From assembly GCA_001898725.1 (NCBI GenBank), contig MKUV01000053.1, forward strand, positions 1 through 36,474: a stretch of 36,474 nucleotides of DNA. The letters run 5' to 3'. How positions within the stretch are numbered: the first letter of the stretch is position 1; each line of letters begins with the position of its first letter. The DNA is from Caedibacter sp. 37-49. GTDB lineage: Bacteria > Pseudomonadota > Alphaproteobacteria > Caedimonadales > Caedimonadaceae. The position numbers and the translations under genes are program-made. Below are positions 16,075-24,707 of this stretch, one piece after another. The notes beneath the pieces are model-generated. The model saw only the letters and a program-made list of their open reading frames with translations. It ran no database searches and was not told the DNA's origin.

Positions 16075-16112
16075 TTTAAGAAGCTTAAGAAAACTTAAGC
16101 TTCTTAAATTTT
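16075..16112 (+). terminator. Terminator between the F-box gene and alaS
   Basis: Perfect 15-bp stem (TTTAAGAAGCTTAAG / CTTAAGCTTCTTAAA) with an AAAA loop, then TTTTAA on the plus strand. It lies between convergent genes. The U tract is better for the F-box gene than for alaS. Confidence 0.7.
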
Positions 16113-16243
16113 AATGAGTTGAGAAATTATTTGAATGGCTTTGTATCACTTTATTCAGCAATATATAAAACATGATTTAAAATAGTAAATTTAGGCACGA
16201 AAGAAAGTGTAGAGAAAGTATCTATACTCTTAAAATGCTGATT

Positions 16244-18880
16244 TTATAAAGCCTGTTGCACCGCCATAAAGGCTGATTCCAGCAACGTTCCATTCGGGCC
16301 GCCAGCTTGGGCAAGATCTGGCCTTCCACCGCCGCCCTTGCCGCCTAACGCTTCAGAAGCAAGGCGAACCAAATCAACGGCATTATATTTTGATGTAAGA
16401 TCTGAAGTTACTCCAACGACGACAGATCCCTTACCTTCTTGATTCGAGCCGACAACAACAATACCTGAGCCAAGTTGGGCTTTTAATTGATCAACCAAAG
16501 GCTTTAAATCATTGGCACTGACATTCTCAAGGGCTCGGCTTAAAAACTTAACGCCAGCTATCGTTTGAATGGCTTCATTGGCTGATTCTCCACTCACCAA
16601 TTTTCGTTGTAATTCCTTAACCTCACGCTCCAGCTTTCGCTTTTCTTCTTGCAAGGCTGTAATTCGATTTAAGACATCATCAGGGCGACTTTTAAGAACA
16701 GTTGCTGCGTCTAGTACGGTCTGCTCATAGCCTGCAAGATAAGCTTCTGCCGCAGCCCCCGTCAAAGCTTCAATACGTCTGATACCTGCAGCAATTCCGG
16801 CCTCACTAATAATTTTGAAATAACCAATATCGCCTGTTCGATGAACGTGCGTGCCGCCACATAACTCGACTGAGTAAGGCATATCTTGTTCACGCTGTGG
16901 TCCCATCGAGACCACGCGGACTTCCTCACCATATTTTTCACCAAACAGCGCCATTGCACCTGCTTTTATGGCATCTTCTGGCGCCATTACCTTCGTTACA
17001 GCCTCATGATTCTGACGGATCAGGGTATTAACTTCCTTTTCAATAAAGGTCAGTTGCTCGCGAGAAAGACCTGTTGGAAAGCTAAAATCAAACCGCAGGC
17101 GTTCAGGAGCAACCAATGATCCTTTTTGTGTCACCTGCTCCCCCAGATGCTGACGTAAGACAGCATGAAGCAAATGGGTTACCGAGTGATTTGCCCTTAG
17201 CAAGTTGCGACGAACCGTATCGACTTTAAGAGTAAGTGCCTGACCCCGTTGAACATTTCCCTTTTTAATGTGACCTTGATGGACAAAGAGATCGCCTAAT
17301 TTCTTGGTGGTATTTTGGATCTCAATTATAATCCCTTCGTCAGAGGTCATAACGCCAGTATCCCCCATTTGCCCGCCAGACTCTCCGTAGAAAGGTGTTT
17401 GGTTAAGCACAAGCAAGACTTCTTGCCCTTCGACGCCTTCATTAATCTCTCGGCCATTTGTGACAAGAGCTTGCACGAGACCTTGTGCTTCGGTCGTATC
17501 ATAGCCCAAAAATTCGCTCGCCCCAACGCGATCAAGAACTTGAAACCAAACCGTTTCATCTTGTTGCTCACCTGAGCCAACCCAAGATGCACGTGCCGCT
17601 GCTTTTTGCTTTTCCATGGCAGCATCAAAACCTTGGAGTTCGACCTGACGTCCTTCAGCACGCAGAATATCTTGGGTTAAATCGAGCGGAAACCCGTACG
17701 TGTCGTAAAGCTTAAAAGCCACCTCTCCTGAAAGCGGTTTTTTTGGCGCCAAGGAAGCTGTTTCTTCTTCCAACAACTTGAGTCCACGCCCCAATGTTTG
17801 GCGGAAGCGTTCTTCCTCCAATCTCAAAGTATCCCGAATTAAAGTTTGTGCCTGCGTAAGCTCTGGATAAGCTTCTCCCATCTCTGCAATCAACGTAGGA
17901 ACTAATTGATACATTAAAGGTTCTTTGCATCCCAAGAGATAAGCATGACGCATCGCACGGCGCATAATCCGCCGCAGCACATATCCTCGTCCTTCATTCG
18001 AAGGAGTAATTCCCTCAGCGATTAGAAAGCTCGTTGACCTTAGATGATCTGCAATAACACGATGAGACGCTTTGTGGGAGCCCTCGGCTTTAACCCCAGT
18101 GTGATCAACGGAAGCCTGGATAAGCGCTTTAAATAAATCAATATCATAGTTATCGTGCACGCCTTGTAGCACCGCTGCAATACGCTCAAGCCCCATTCCT
18201 GTATCAATAGAAGGTTTTGGAAGGGTAACCCGCTCTTGAGCTGAGAGCTGCTCATATTGCATGAAAACAAGATTCCAAATCTCAACGAATCGCTCACCAT
18301 CTTCATCAGGACTGCCTGGAGGTCCACCTGCTAAATGCGCGCCATGATCATAAAAGATTTCTGAACATGGCCCACACGGACCTGTATCTCCCATCGACCA
18401 AAAATTATCAGAACTTGAGATCCGTATAATTCGATCATCTGAAAGTCCTGCGATCTTTCGCCAATATCCTGCAGCTTCTTCATCATCGGCATAAACCGTC
18501 ACCAAAAGACGGTTTTTATCAATTCCAAACTCTTTCGTAATAAGGCTCCACGCCAGATCGATTGCAACTTCTTTAAAATAGTCGCCAAAAGAAAAATTAC
18601 CCAACATTTCAAAGAAAGTATGATGGCGAGAAGTATATCCAACATTCTCAAGGTCATTATGCTTCCCACCTGCACGGACACATTTTTGAGAAGTCGCTGC
18701 ACGGCTGTAAGACCTTTTTTCCGCCCCTGTAAAAACATTCTTAAATTGCACCATCCCCGCTGTTGTAAAAAGCAACGTTGGATCATTCTTAGGAACTAAG
18801 GAACTTGAGGCAAGAACTGAATGTCCATGTTGCTGGAAATGATCAAGGAATTGTTTACGAATTTGAGATGTTGTCCACAT
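16244..18880 (-). CDS. alaS: Alanyl-tRNA synthetase
   Basis: The 878-residue enzyme charges tRNA-Ala with alanine and hydrolyses mischarged product. All parts are present. The class II catalytic core has [14 protein letters not shown], the [18 protein letters not shown] region and [14 protein letters not shown]. The editing domain has HSVTHLLH and the second zinc/editing motif CGGTH. A coiled coil at about 730-765 links to the C-terminal oligomerisation domain, which includes the glycine-rich [16 protein letters not shown]. Length matches bacterial AlaRS (E. coli 876). Base use is less AT-rich than its neighbours, as expected for a conserved core gene. It stands alone, convergent with the F-box gene. 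Confidence 0.98.
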   Translation of the reverse strand: MWTTSQIRKQFLDHFQQHGHSVLASSSLVPKNDPTLLFTTAGMVQFKNVFTGAEKRSYSRAATSQKCVRAGGKHNDLENVGYTSRHHTFFEMLGNFSFGDYFKEVAIDLAWSLITKEFGIDKNRLLVTVYADDEEAAGYWRKIAGLSDDRIIRISSSDNFWSMGDTGPCGPCSEIFYDHGAHLAGGPPGSPDEDGERFVEIWNLVFMQYEQLSAQERVTLPKPSIDTGMGLERIAAVLQGVHDNYDIDLFKALIQASVDHTGVKAEGSHKASHRVIADHLRSTSFLIAEGITPSNEGRGYVLRRIMRRAMRHAYLLGCKEPLMYQLVPTLIAEMGEAYPELTQAQTLIRDTLRLEEERFRQTLGRGLKLLEEETASLAPKKPLSGEVAFKLYDTYGFPLDLTQDILRAEGRQVELQGFDAAMEKQKAAARASWVGSGEQQDETVWFQVLDRVGASEFLGYDTTEAQGLVQALVTNGREINEGVEGQEVLLVLNQTPFYGESGGQMGDTGVMTSDEGIIIEIQNTTKKLGDLFVHQGHIKKGNVQRGQALTLKVDTVRRNLLRANHSVTHLLHAVLRQHLGEQVTQKGSLVAPERLRFDFSFPTGLSREQLTFIEKEVNTLIRQNHEAVTKVMAPEDAIKAGAMALFGEKYGEEVRVVSMGPQREQDMPYSVELCGGTHVHRTGDIGYFKIISEAGIAAGIRRIEALTGAAAEAYLAGYEQTVLDAATVLKSRPDDVLNRITALQEEKRKLEREVKELQRKLVSGESANEAIQTIAGVKFLSRALENVSANDLKPLVDQLKAQLGSGIVVVGSNQEGKGSVVVGVTSDLTSKYNAVDLVRLASEALGGKGGGGRPDLAQAGGPNGTLLESAFMAVQQAL

Positions 18881-19231
18881 GTAATTTCTTTACTTAAAAA
18901 TAATTTCCTACTGCCTTATAGCAAGTCCACTGCATGCTGTCATCTGCACTCTTAATTTTTTTAGCAGGCGTTTTTATATTTTTGACCACTTATAAACTCC
19001 TTTTAGGAAAAAAAGTCGAACAATGCCTTACTAACATAAATAAAAAAATATGAGAATTATTTATCCCTATTTTTTAGATAAAAATCAATTAAATGATTAA
19101 TAAAATTTACTTTTTTTTGTTCCCAATAATTTTTCTAAAATTTAATTAAAATTAAAAATTATTTTATCAATTGTCAAAATTAATTTCGTGTGCTAACTAC
19201 CTTTTTGTCAATTTTAAAACGGAGCTCATCA
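18881..19231. other. AT-rich intergenic region between divergent genes
   Basis: About 350 bp separate alaS and the PIP-box protein gene, with many A/T runs. I see no further gene. It must hold the promoters of both. TTGTCA at about 19171 is a possible -35 for the plus-strand gene, but no good -10 follows it. Confidence 0.4.
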
Positions 19232-20053
19232 ATGTCCTTTTGGATAAATAAGCAATTAATAATAATTACTTTTTTAGGAATAATGGTAAGTCAAAAGGGT
19301 GTAAATGCATCTTATCTTTTTGACAATGAAAAACCAGAACAAGGTAAAACGCAGCCTTATCAAAAAAAAGCAAATAAATCATACGCAAAAGGTTCTGGTC
19401 AAAAACGTCTCTATGCCAAAAGGGATTCTCAACAATCGATTGCTGAATTTTTTATCCGCTCAAAAAGGCCAAAAACAGACGATACAGCTACCTCAAATAC
19501 AAGCCTTTCCTCAAGCACAAATAGCAGTGTTGATCTGACACTTGATGACTTTGATAAAGAGAATAATCCTTCTCTTGCGCAAGAATCGATGAGTCACGCA
19601 AAAGCGACTCCTGAAGAAATAACAGCTTTTAAGAAACTTTTTAGCCCAACAGCTGAATCCCGCAGCGCACCTAAAAAAAGAGTCAAGCCTTTAGCGCCAG
19701 TTCAGCCACAAACACCTAAAAGTAGTCCTGAAGAATTAGAAAAATTTAAGAAACTTTTTTTACAGCCCTCTAAAGTTGATTATGAAGCCATAAAAGCTGA
19801 GAAATTGACTGCAGATTGGGATGCAGAGAACGGTAATTCTGTAATGTTTCTTGGTAAATGGGAAACACCTAGTAATAAAAGTTATCGAATAGTTGTAACC
19901 AAATGGGTAAATCCAAAGGATTATTCTGAGATTAAATATTCAGCCTTTATTAATGGAACGTCATTGAGTCATTGGCTTCAAAAACCTTATTGGTTTAGAG
20001 ACCAAGACTCAGTTAAGAGAGCAGCAATAAATATAATTTATAACAATAAATAG
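19232..20053 (+). CDS. Secreted protein with PIP-box, SIM-like, KEN and NLS-like motifs
   Basis: The protein is 273 residues from this ATG, chosen because GGAG lies 7 nt upstream and a signal peptide follows (MSFWINKQLIIITFLG...VNA, cut near residue 26). A GTG 14 codons earlier is open but has no such site. Residues about 27-190 are polar and probably disordered. They carry a canonical PCNA-interacting box, QQSIAEFF (Q67, I70, F73, F74), directly followed by basic SKRPK (77-81). After it come VDLTLDD (100-106, SUMO-interaction-like), DKENNP (KEN at 109-111) and PKKRVKP (147-153, c-Myc-NLS-like). Two similar helices follow, PEEITAFKKLF (127-137) and PEELEKFKKLF (166-176). The last 60 residues look folded (KWETP..YRIVVTKWVNP). 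No known enzyme domain was recognised. The combination suggests a nuclear effector acting on host PCNA; this is inference. Confidence 0.72.
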   Translation: MSFWINKQLIIITFLGIMVSQKGVNASYLFDNEKPEQGKTQPYQKKANKSYAKGSGQKRLYAKRDSQQSIAEFFIRSKRPKTDDTATSNTSLSSSTNSSVDLTLDDFDKENNPSLAQESMSHAKATPEEITAFKKLFSPTAESRSAPKKRVKPLAPVQPQTPKSSPEELEKFKKLFLQPSKVDYEAIKAEKLTADWDAENGNSVMFLGKWETPSNKSYRIVVTKWVNPKDYSEIKYSAFINGTSLSHWLQKPYWFRDQDSVKRAAINIIYNNK

Positions 20054-20084
20054 AATTATAAGCTCTCTTATGGCCAAAACTCAT

Positions 20085-20122
20085 CACAAAGCCCCTTAGG
20101 GGCTTTGTGGTATCCTTTTTTT
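20085..20122 (+). terminator. Strong terminator
   Basis: Perfect 11-bp stem (CACAAAGCCCC / GGGGCTTTGTG) with a 3-nt loop, followed by GTATCCTTTTTTT. It closes the secreted-protein gene and lies between convergent genes. Confidence 0.88.
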
Positions 20123-20161
20123 CTTAGCTTTGCAAAAAGCTCTTCTTATCTTAAGGTATTG

Positions 20162-20830
20162 CTATTCATATAATTCTTGAGTAATTTCTTTAACCAAAGG
20201 CTTAAAGTCATTCGTATGTTTATCATAAGCATAAATAAGACCGGTCTGCATATCAAAATACCACGCATGCAAAAAGAGTTGTTGCGCTTTTACTCTCTCT
20301 TGAATCCACTCAAAACTCATTAAATTTTCTAATGAATTAAGCAATGAGTATTGCTCACAGGTCGTCATTTTCTCTTTTTGAGACAAATGTGCATGTTCTT
20401 GTTGAACGCGCTCATAAGCGGGCTGCGCAAGTTCCATCCATTTTTTAATAAAGCTTAGTTTGTCCTTATCTTCTTGAGAAGTCTCAAACAGGCTTTGAAT
20501 TCCTCCACAACGCGCATGACCAAAAATAACGATATGCTTTGTTTTTAATGACTTAATTCCAAATTCAAGAGCCGCACTTGTGCCATGATACCCATTATCA
20601 CTTTCACAAGGGGGAACAAGATTTGCGACATTACGGACAACAAACAAATCTCCTGGCTGGCACCCTAGCACGATTGCAGGGTCAACGCGCGAATCTGAAC
20701 AGGCAATCATCAATACTTTAGGTTTTTGCCCCTCGACAACCAATTTTTCATATAATCCATTATCGCCATTGAAATAAGAATTTCTAAAAGTTGCGTACCC
20801 TTGAACAAGCACTTCTAATTCATCTTGCAT
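20162..20830 (-). CDS. Beta-class carbonic anhydrase
   Basis: The 222-residue zinc enzyme interconverts CO2 and bicarbonate. The zinc ligands are visible: C44 in CSDSRVDP, H105 and C108 in FGHARCGG. The D46/R48 catalytic dyad is present, as are FVVRNVANLVPP and the SAALEFGIKSL helix. Length and motifs fit the bacterial type found across proteobacteria. It would supply bicarbonate for carboxylases, or manage pH inside a host. The gene stands alone between the terminator and a long non-coding region. The start is ATG. Confidence 0.95.
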   Translation of the reverse strand: MQDELEVLVQGYATFRNSYFNGDNGLYEKLVVEGQKPKVLMIACSDSRVDPAIVLGCQPGDLFVVRNVANLVPPCESDNGYHGTSAALEFGIKSLKTKHIVIFGHARCGGIQSLFETSQEDKDKLSFIKKWMELAQPAYERVQQEHAHLSQKEKMTTCEQYSLLNSLENLMSFEWIQERVKAQQLFLHAWYFDMQTGLIYAYDKHTNDFKPLVKEITQELYE

Positions 20831-21036
20831 GATGATTCCCTTGCGTATTAATTGTCGAACATATTTTTATGTTTTCACAGTTTTTCATTGCTAATGAACA
20901 ACAGCATTTAATAAGCATTTACCTTTCTTGTCCATATTTTTCGTCAGATAAGTTTTCGATAAAGGGATGCGCCCTATCTTGCAAATAACCTTTTTATTGA
21001 AGCGTAAGTCTAAAAAATAAAAGAAGAAGTTAAATT

Positions 21037-21339
21037 TTATTGTGCAGGTGGCTCTACCTCCTCATGGCATATTATTTTATTCTCTATTTGCGGAGTTATA
21101 GGCCTTTCCTCTTGACGAAATGAAGGGATAGCTCAAAAAAATCAAACTTAATCATTCTTCTTTTAGAGTCAAAACAGAAGGAATATAAGGCCGCCAATGA
21201 CTTAATTCTTTATGATTCTCTGTAATTCCTACAAGATATTTTCATCAATGCTAAAGCTGCTTACTTGGTTTAAGTTCATTCTTTGGCAATGAACAAGTTT
21301 TCGAAGTGGGACATCTCTGTTCTGTTCATTCAAATAAAA
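21037..21339 (-). pseudogene. Remnant of an F-box/HAF-type secreted protein gene
   Basis: Reading the minus strand and allowing frame changes gives a continuous coding trace. First comes VPLRKLVHC..NLNQVSSFSIDENIL, then a TAG (21229-21231). A one-base shift continues as VGITENHKELSHWRPYIPS to a TGA at 21152-21154. A third frame gives ERPITPQIENK..EEVEPPAQ, ending in TAA at 21037-21039. The middle aligns with the C-terminal repeat of the F-box protein at 14287-16056 (VKSISADGTLITGE...AYIPHFP). No start codon, F-box or signal sequence is visible upstream, so only the 3' end survives. The homology call is by eye. Confidence 0.5.
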
Positions 21340-21534
21340 CTATTTATTTGTTTTATATCGCCTTTACGTTATTTAATTCAAAATGTTTCCAAACAGATCA
21401 TAGAAACTTTAAAGTATGTGGTTAAAAAAACCAGTTAGTCTAAAAAAACAAGTTAATATCATGCGAAAAATGCGATATAAAATTTTTATCGCAACAAATG
21501 AGATAAAAAGCAATAAAATCAAGCACTTTTTTAC

Positions 21535-21563
21535 TTGCAATTAGAAATTTAGATCGCTATTAT
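21535..21563 (+). promoter_or_regulatory. Sigma-70-like promoter with no gene behind it
   Basis: TTGCAA (21535-21540) and TATTAT (21558-21563) are 17 bp apart, the ideal spacing. No open frame of note starts within 200 bp downstream. Instead, two hairpins follow. Confidence 0.4.
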
Positions 21564-21569
21564 AACTTT

Positions 21570-21645
21570 AAATAGGCAGCTGGGGGCTGCCAAAGCGTTC
21601 ACTAAAGGTCCTTAGAGCAAGTTAGGGGAAGGAACTTTAGATAAA
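21570..21645 (+). ncRNA. Possible structured small RNA
   Basis: The predicted transcript would start near 21570. It would fold into GGCAGC-TGGGG-GCTGCC (21575-21591) and a second stem, CTAAAG.TCCTT against AAGGA.CTTTAG (21602-21640). I find no conserved core of SRP RNA, 6S, tmRNA or RNase P, and no clear terminator, so the class is unknown and the right end is arbitrary. Confidence 0.25.
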
Positions 21646-21847
21646 AATATCAAGTAGGGAAGAGCTTAAAGATTCCAATATCACCCCCTCCAATTTTCTT
21701 TTATAATTACATCTCTCAATAAAGTTTAATTTTTTAAAGTACATTCTTGTTCTTTTTTAAAGATGAATGATTTTTGAGTAAATTATATTTTGCAAGGCAA
21801 TCTTTTACCTCAAAATTTTTTTAAACAATATTTTATAATTTATGTGG

Positions 21848-22290
21848 TTACTTAGTTGCAAAAGCAAATGTGAACTTTGACTTCGTTAAAACTTTATACC
21901 CGCCTTCTTCTTGCGAAAGTATAAGGTTGTAGCGCCCTAATACCCCTTGGTAACCGTCCGCACTAAGGGTGTGAACAGGTCTTTTATCCTCCAAGAAGGT
22001 GACTTTTTTAGGTTCTAAAGAATTAGGAACTATTTTACGTGATAAAAGTGGCGAAGTTTCAAATAACATTTTTTCATCAACTGCCTTTTTAGAACTGACG
22101 AAATTACTCGCAGGTCTTACTTTAGAAAACTCTTTTTCTTTATCTTTAGATATTACTCTTTTAACCGGACTCGGGCGTTTCAAAGAAAAGTTAAGTGATC
22201 CCCTATTCTACTTTCTGAAGCTATAAGCTTAGAGCCAATAAGAAATCCAATTACGACACTTGAAAACCCTATTTTAAGATTTTTTTTCAT
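21848..22290 (-). pseudogene. Secreted protein gene broken by a frameshift at a G run
   Basis: The gene starts at ATG 22290 with a good signal peptide (MKKNLKIGFSSVVIGF...KLIA) and then runs into TGA at 22180-22182. A second open frame to 21848 has no natural start (TTG 22183). Adding one G to the GGGG run (minus strand, 22200-22203) joins them into one protein of about 147 residues: RIGGSLNFSLKRPSPVKRV and onward. The C-terminal part is basic and charged (VKRVISKDKEKEF), then has a beta-rich end (YNLILSQEEGGYKVLTKSKFTF). I do not recognise the family. The break may be real decay, slippage-based switching at the run, or a sequencing error. Confidence 0.6.
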
Positions 22291-22490
22291 TAGTAACGTC
22301 TTTTTTGAAAAACATTGACATAAACTCTAGAAACTTTTCTGCTTCTTTAGGTCAGGATCGCAGGTTATTTAAAAGCCCTAAGTAAGACAAAAAGATAACA
22401 AACCCCATGAATAAATAACTCTAAAATTTTCATCATAAAGTTATTTAAATTCGACTACTAAACTTGGAAACCATAAGGCAATGTTTAATA

Positions 22491-23078
22491 TTAATTTGAA
22501 AAATATATTTTCAGCATGATATTTAGAGAGATTTTTTTTCCATAACTATCCGGCGTCACAGCATAAACGCCATATTTTCCTGAAATTTTTTTGCGCATAG
22601 AAGAAGGTTTGCCACCAACACGTTGATTACCATTAGACAAATTCGTTTCATTTACCTTAGCAACTATCTCAGCTCGCTTTTTGAGATCTTCTGCGTACTT
22701 TAAATAAGTCTCATCCAAATGTGCTTCTCGTCCTAAAAGTTTAACTTTCCTTCCTTCTAAAAGAATTCTTAAATCTTCATCCAGAATTTCACTCGGGAGT
22801 ATATTTACCTTGCTCGTTGTTATTGTTGCAAAATTTCCTGTCTTTCCTTTTTTTACGCCTAATTCAGGCATTATAGAAGATAAGGGATCTTTCGAGTTTT
22901 GCATGGGTTGCTTAACCGTCTTTGGTCGTAATTTACGTCTCACATGAGGAGATGGAGAATTTTCTTCCAAAGATTTCAGAATGTCATCCACAACAACCGT
23001 AGAACTTCCAAAACATGGAAATGATTGATGGCTTAAACACGTAATTAAAAGTATAAATGTAGAGGGAATAAACTTCAT
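22491..23078 (-). CDS. Secreted hypothetical protein
   Basis: The protein is 195 residues from this ATG. The choice is firm: GGGAGG lies 8 nt upstream, and the protein then begins with a signal peptide (MKFIPSTFILLITCLSHQSFPCFGSS). The middle is basic and Ser/Pro-rich (SPSPHVRRKLRPKTVKQP), followed by a leucine-rich helical stretch (PSEILDEDLRILLEGRKVKLLG) and a lysine-rich helix (YLKYAEDLKKRAEIVAKV). No known domain was recognised. It is divergent from the next secreted protein gene; their starts are 139 bp apart and share one promoter region. It belongs to the run of small exported proteins of this region. Confidence 0.65.
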   Translation of the reverse strand: MKFIPSTFILLITCLSHQSFPCFGSSTVVVDDILKSLEENSPSPHVRRKLRPKTVKQPMQNSKDPLSSIMPELGVKKGKTGNFATITTSKVNILPSEILDEDLRILLEGRKVKLLGREAHLDETYLKYAEDLKKRAEIVAKVNETNLSNGNQRVGGKPSSMRKKISGKYGVYAVTPDSYGKKISLNIMLKIYFSN

Positions 23079-23154
23079 TTTTAGGACCTCCCATCCTAAT
23101 GGAATACTTGTCACGTTATAAGAAAATGACCAAAGAAGCAAAACAAATTTTTTG

Positions 23155-23184
23155 TTGACACCTTGGTCCACAATAGGCTAAGAA
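23155..23184 (+). promoter_or_regulatory. Promoter candidate of the 23218 gene
   Basis: A perfect TTGACA -35 (23155-23160) is followed 18 bp later by TAAGAA (23179-23184), a partial -10, about 34 bp before the preferred start codon. Confidence 0.4.
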
Positions 23185-23217
23185 TTAAATAATAATGCTA
23201 TAAATATGGAATTAAAT

Positions 23218-23952
23218 ATGAAAACTTTGAAATTTCTTACTCTAGCCATTTTTGGAATTTCTACAACCCTCGCTTTAGCGGAAAATATTGATATAGAAGA
23301 TAAGAAATTTAGTCACGTTCGATCAGCTGCAACATCTAGTGACCCTTCATTTCTTGCTAGCATTCAAGCAGCAAAAGATAAAATTACGACACGAAATGTA
23401 ATGGATACAAAAAATCCACACCATATAATTATTGCAAAGAACGTTCTTAAAGCTAATTATGAAGCCTTAGAAAAGTCTCAATTGAAGGCTCAACGCAAGC
23501 AAAGGATTGCTGCGAGAAAAGAGAGAATTGAATGTGCAAAGAAAATTAAGATGATCAATCATCTTCCTGCCAAAGATATTGATACATTAAATGTGGCTAA
23601 ATTTATGCAGGTCTTCTTTTTATTTCCTAAAGCTAAGAACCCTGACCTTGAGGAAGCTGTTGTTCTTAAAATGAACCATCTCGGCGCAGAAATAAAAAAA
23701 GGGCCTCGTCAATATGCTGAGGATCAAGATAGAATAATAAGTCATCTAACAAATCTTGATGTGATGTATAGCAATGTTGGTAAACTTCATAAGAAATTTG
23801 AAGTTAAACATGGTCAACGACACGTAGTTCAAAAACCATCTCCTCTTCATGTAAAAGAGATTTTTAAACAAGAAAAATCTCAGACAAGAGCGTTTGCTAG
23901 AAGAATTAAAGTTTGGAACAAGATTACTAACAAAGCCGCTGCAGCTGCTTAA
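23218..23952 (+). CDS. Secreted hypothetical basic helical protein
   Basis: The protein is 244 residues from this ATG. An ATG four codons earlier is also in frame, but the signal peptide (MKTLKFLTLAIFGIS...LALA) is cleanest from here. The mature part is strongly basic and probably helical throughout, with a long Lys/Arg/Gln stretch (KSQLKAQRKQRIAARKERIECAKKIK), an aromatic patch (FMQVFFLFPKAKNPDLEE) and an alanine tail. No domain was recognised. A strong terminator follows, so it is a single-gene unit. Charge and length suggest an exported nucleic-acid- or membrane-binding protein, but this is a guess. Confidence 0.68.
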   Translation: MKTLKFLTLAIFGISTTLALAENIDIEDKKFSHVRSAATSSDPSFLASIQAAKDKITTRNVMDTKNPHHIIIAKNVLKANYEALEKSQLKAQRKQRIAARKERIECAKKIKMINHLPAKDIDTLNVAKFMQVFFLFPKAKNPDLEEAVVLKMNHLGAEIKKGPRQYAEDQDRIISHLTNLDVMYSNVGKLHKKFEVKHGQRHVVQKPSPLHVKEIFKQEKSQTRAFARRIKVWNKITNKAAAAA

Positions 23953-23980
23953 GCACAGTTCCAAAAAAGTTTAAAGAATT

Positions 23981-24013
23981 AAAAATCCCTCTTTAGAAGA
24001 GGGATTTTTTTAT
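23981..24013 (+). terminator. Strong terminator
   Basis: A 13-bp perfect stem (AAAAATCCCTCTT / AAGAGGGATTTTT) with a TAG loop and a T run closes the preceding secreted-protein gene. It works on both strands by symmetry. Confidence 0.88.
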
Positions 24014-24094
24014 TGTACCTTCTCATTTCTCTTTCACTTAGACCTTTCTATTTGATAAATTAAGGAATAAAAATAGCCAAGACTTAATGAATCA

Positions 24095-24695
24095 ATGATT
24101 GAAGACAGCACGATTATTACAATTGATAACAATCTAGACTTATTTTTAACGAAACCATCTCACCCTCTTCTCCTTACTCAGCAAGGGCTAATACAAGCTA
24201 AAAGAACGATTGATAAGCTCAACACACACGCTTTAACCTCTTGCACCTGCTGCAGGGCTTGCAGCCCCCCAAATCGGCGTTAATGAGCAAATTTTTATTT
24301 TTAGTTGGGATCGTCGTTTCGAGAATATTCAAGTTGCCATTAATCCTACCTTTTTTCCTCTTAATGAAACACAAGAAGCTTGCTGGGAAGCTTGTTTCTC
24401 AGCAATATTATGCAAAAACGCATGTCATATTGCCTTTGTTCCCCGCTATACGAAGATCCAAGCTAATTTTTATGATGAGAATGGGCGATCCCGAATCCAA
24501 ATTTTGGAAAATTTTGCAGCACGTGTTTTTCAACACGAGTTCGATCATCTTCAAGGTATTGTGAATGTTCATAAGAAAGGTGTTGAAACAAAGTCCTTTC
24601 CAACTCAAAAGGAAATGGAAATGTTTTTAGCCCCTCTTAAAGTCAAAATTGATACAACTCGTTATATTGTTCCACTCGAAATAGACAGGCTATAA
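24095..24695 (+). pseudogene. def: Frameshifted peptide deformylase-like gene
   Basis: The first frame (ATG 24095) gives the N-terminal half of a deformylase, up to THALTS. One extra base near 24239 throws it out of frame. The second frame then runs to 24695 with GLAAPQIG (motif I), EACFS in place of EGCLS (motif II, metal-ligand Cys kept), and HEFDH (motif III, catalytic Glu and both His kept). Peptide deformylase removes the formyl group from new proteins; an essential copy must then exist elsewhere. All catalytic residues survive, so the damage is recent, or the base is an error. This would be a second, divergent deformylase (about 200 residues). Confidence 0.75.
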
Positions 24696-24707
24696 GATAA
24701 TTTCCGT

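Larger units (their letters stand above)
20831..21847. other. Long non-coding region with a gene remnant and a possible small RNA
   Basis: About 1 kb without an intact gene. It contains the decayed HAF-type remnant (21037-21339, minus strand) and a promoter-like element followed by two hairpins (21535-21645, plus strand). The remainder is AT-rich, and I see nothing else in it. Confidence 0.5.

Noticed and set aside
16244-18880. Several open frames antisense to or in other frames of alaS
   Set aside because: They lie fully inside a strongly conserved gene, have no ribosome-binding sites and show no recognisable protein; they are shadows of alaS codon use.
19430-19453. Bacterial beta-clamp binding motif instead of a eukaryotic PIP box
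   Set aside because: The bacterial consensus is QL(S/D)LF-like; QQSIAEFF fits Q-x-x-I-x-x-F-F better, and the signal peptide argues against a cytosolic clamp partner. Not fully excluded.
21570-21645. Signal recognition particle RNA or 6S RNA
   Set aside because: The SRP core (GGTCAGG...GGAAGGAAGCAGCC type) is not present and no 6S-like long central bulge can be drawn; kept only as an unclassified small-RNA candidate.
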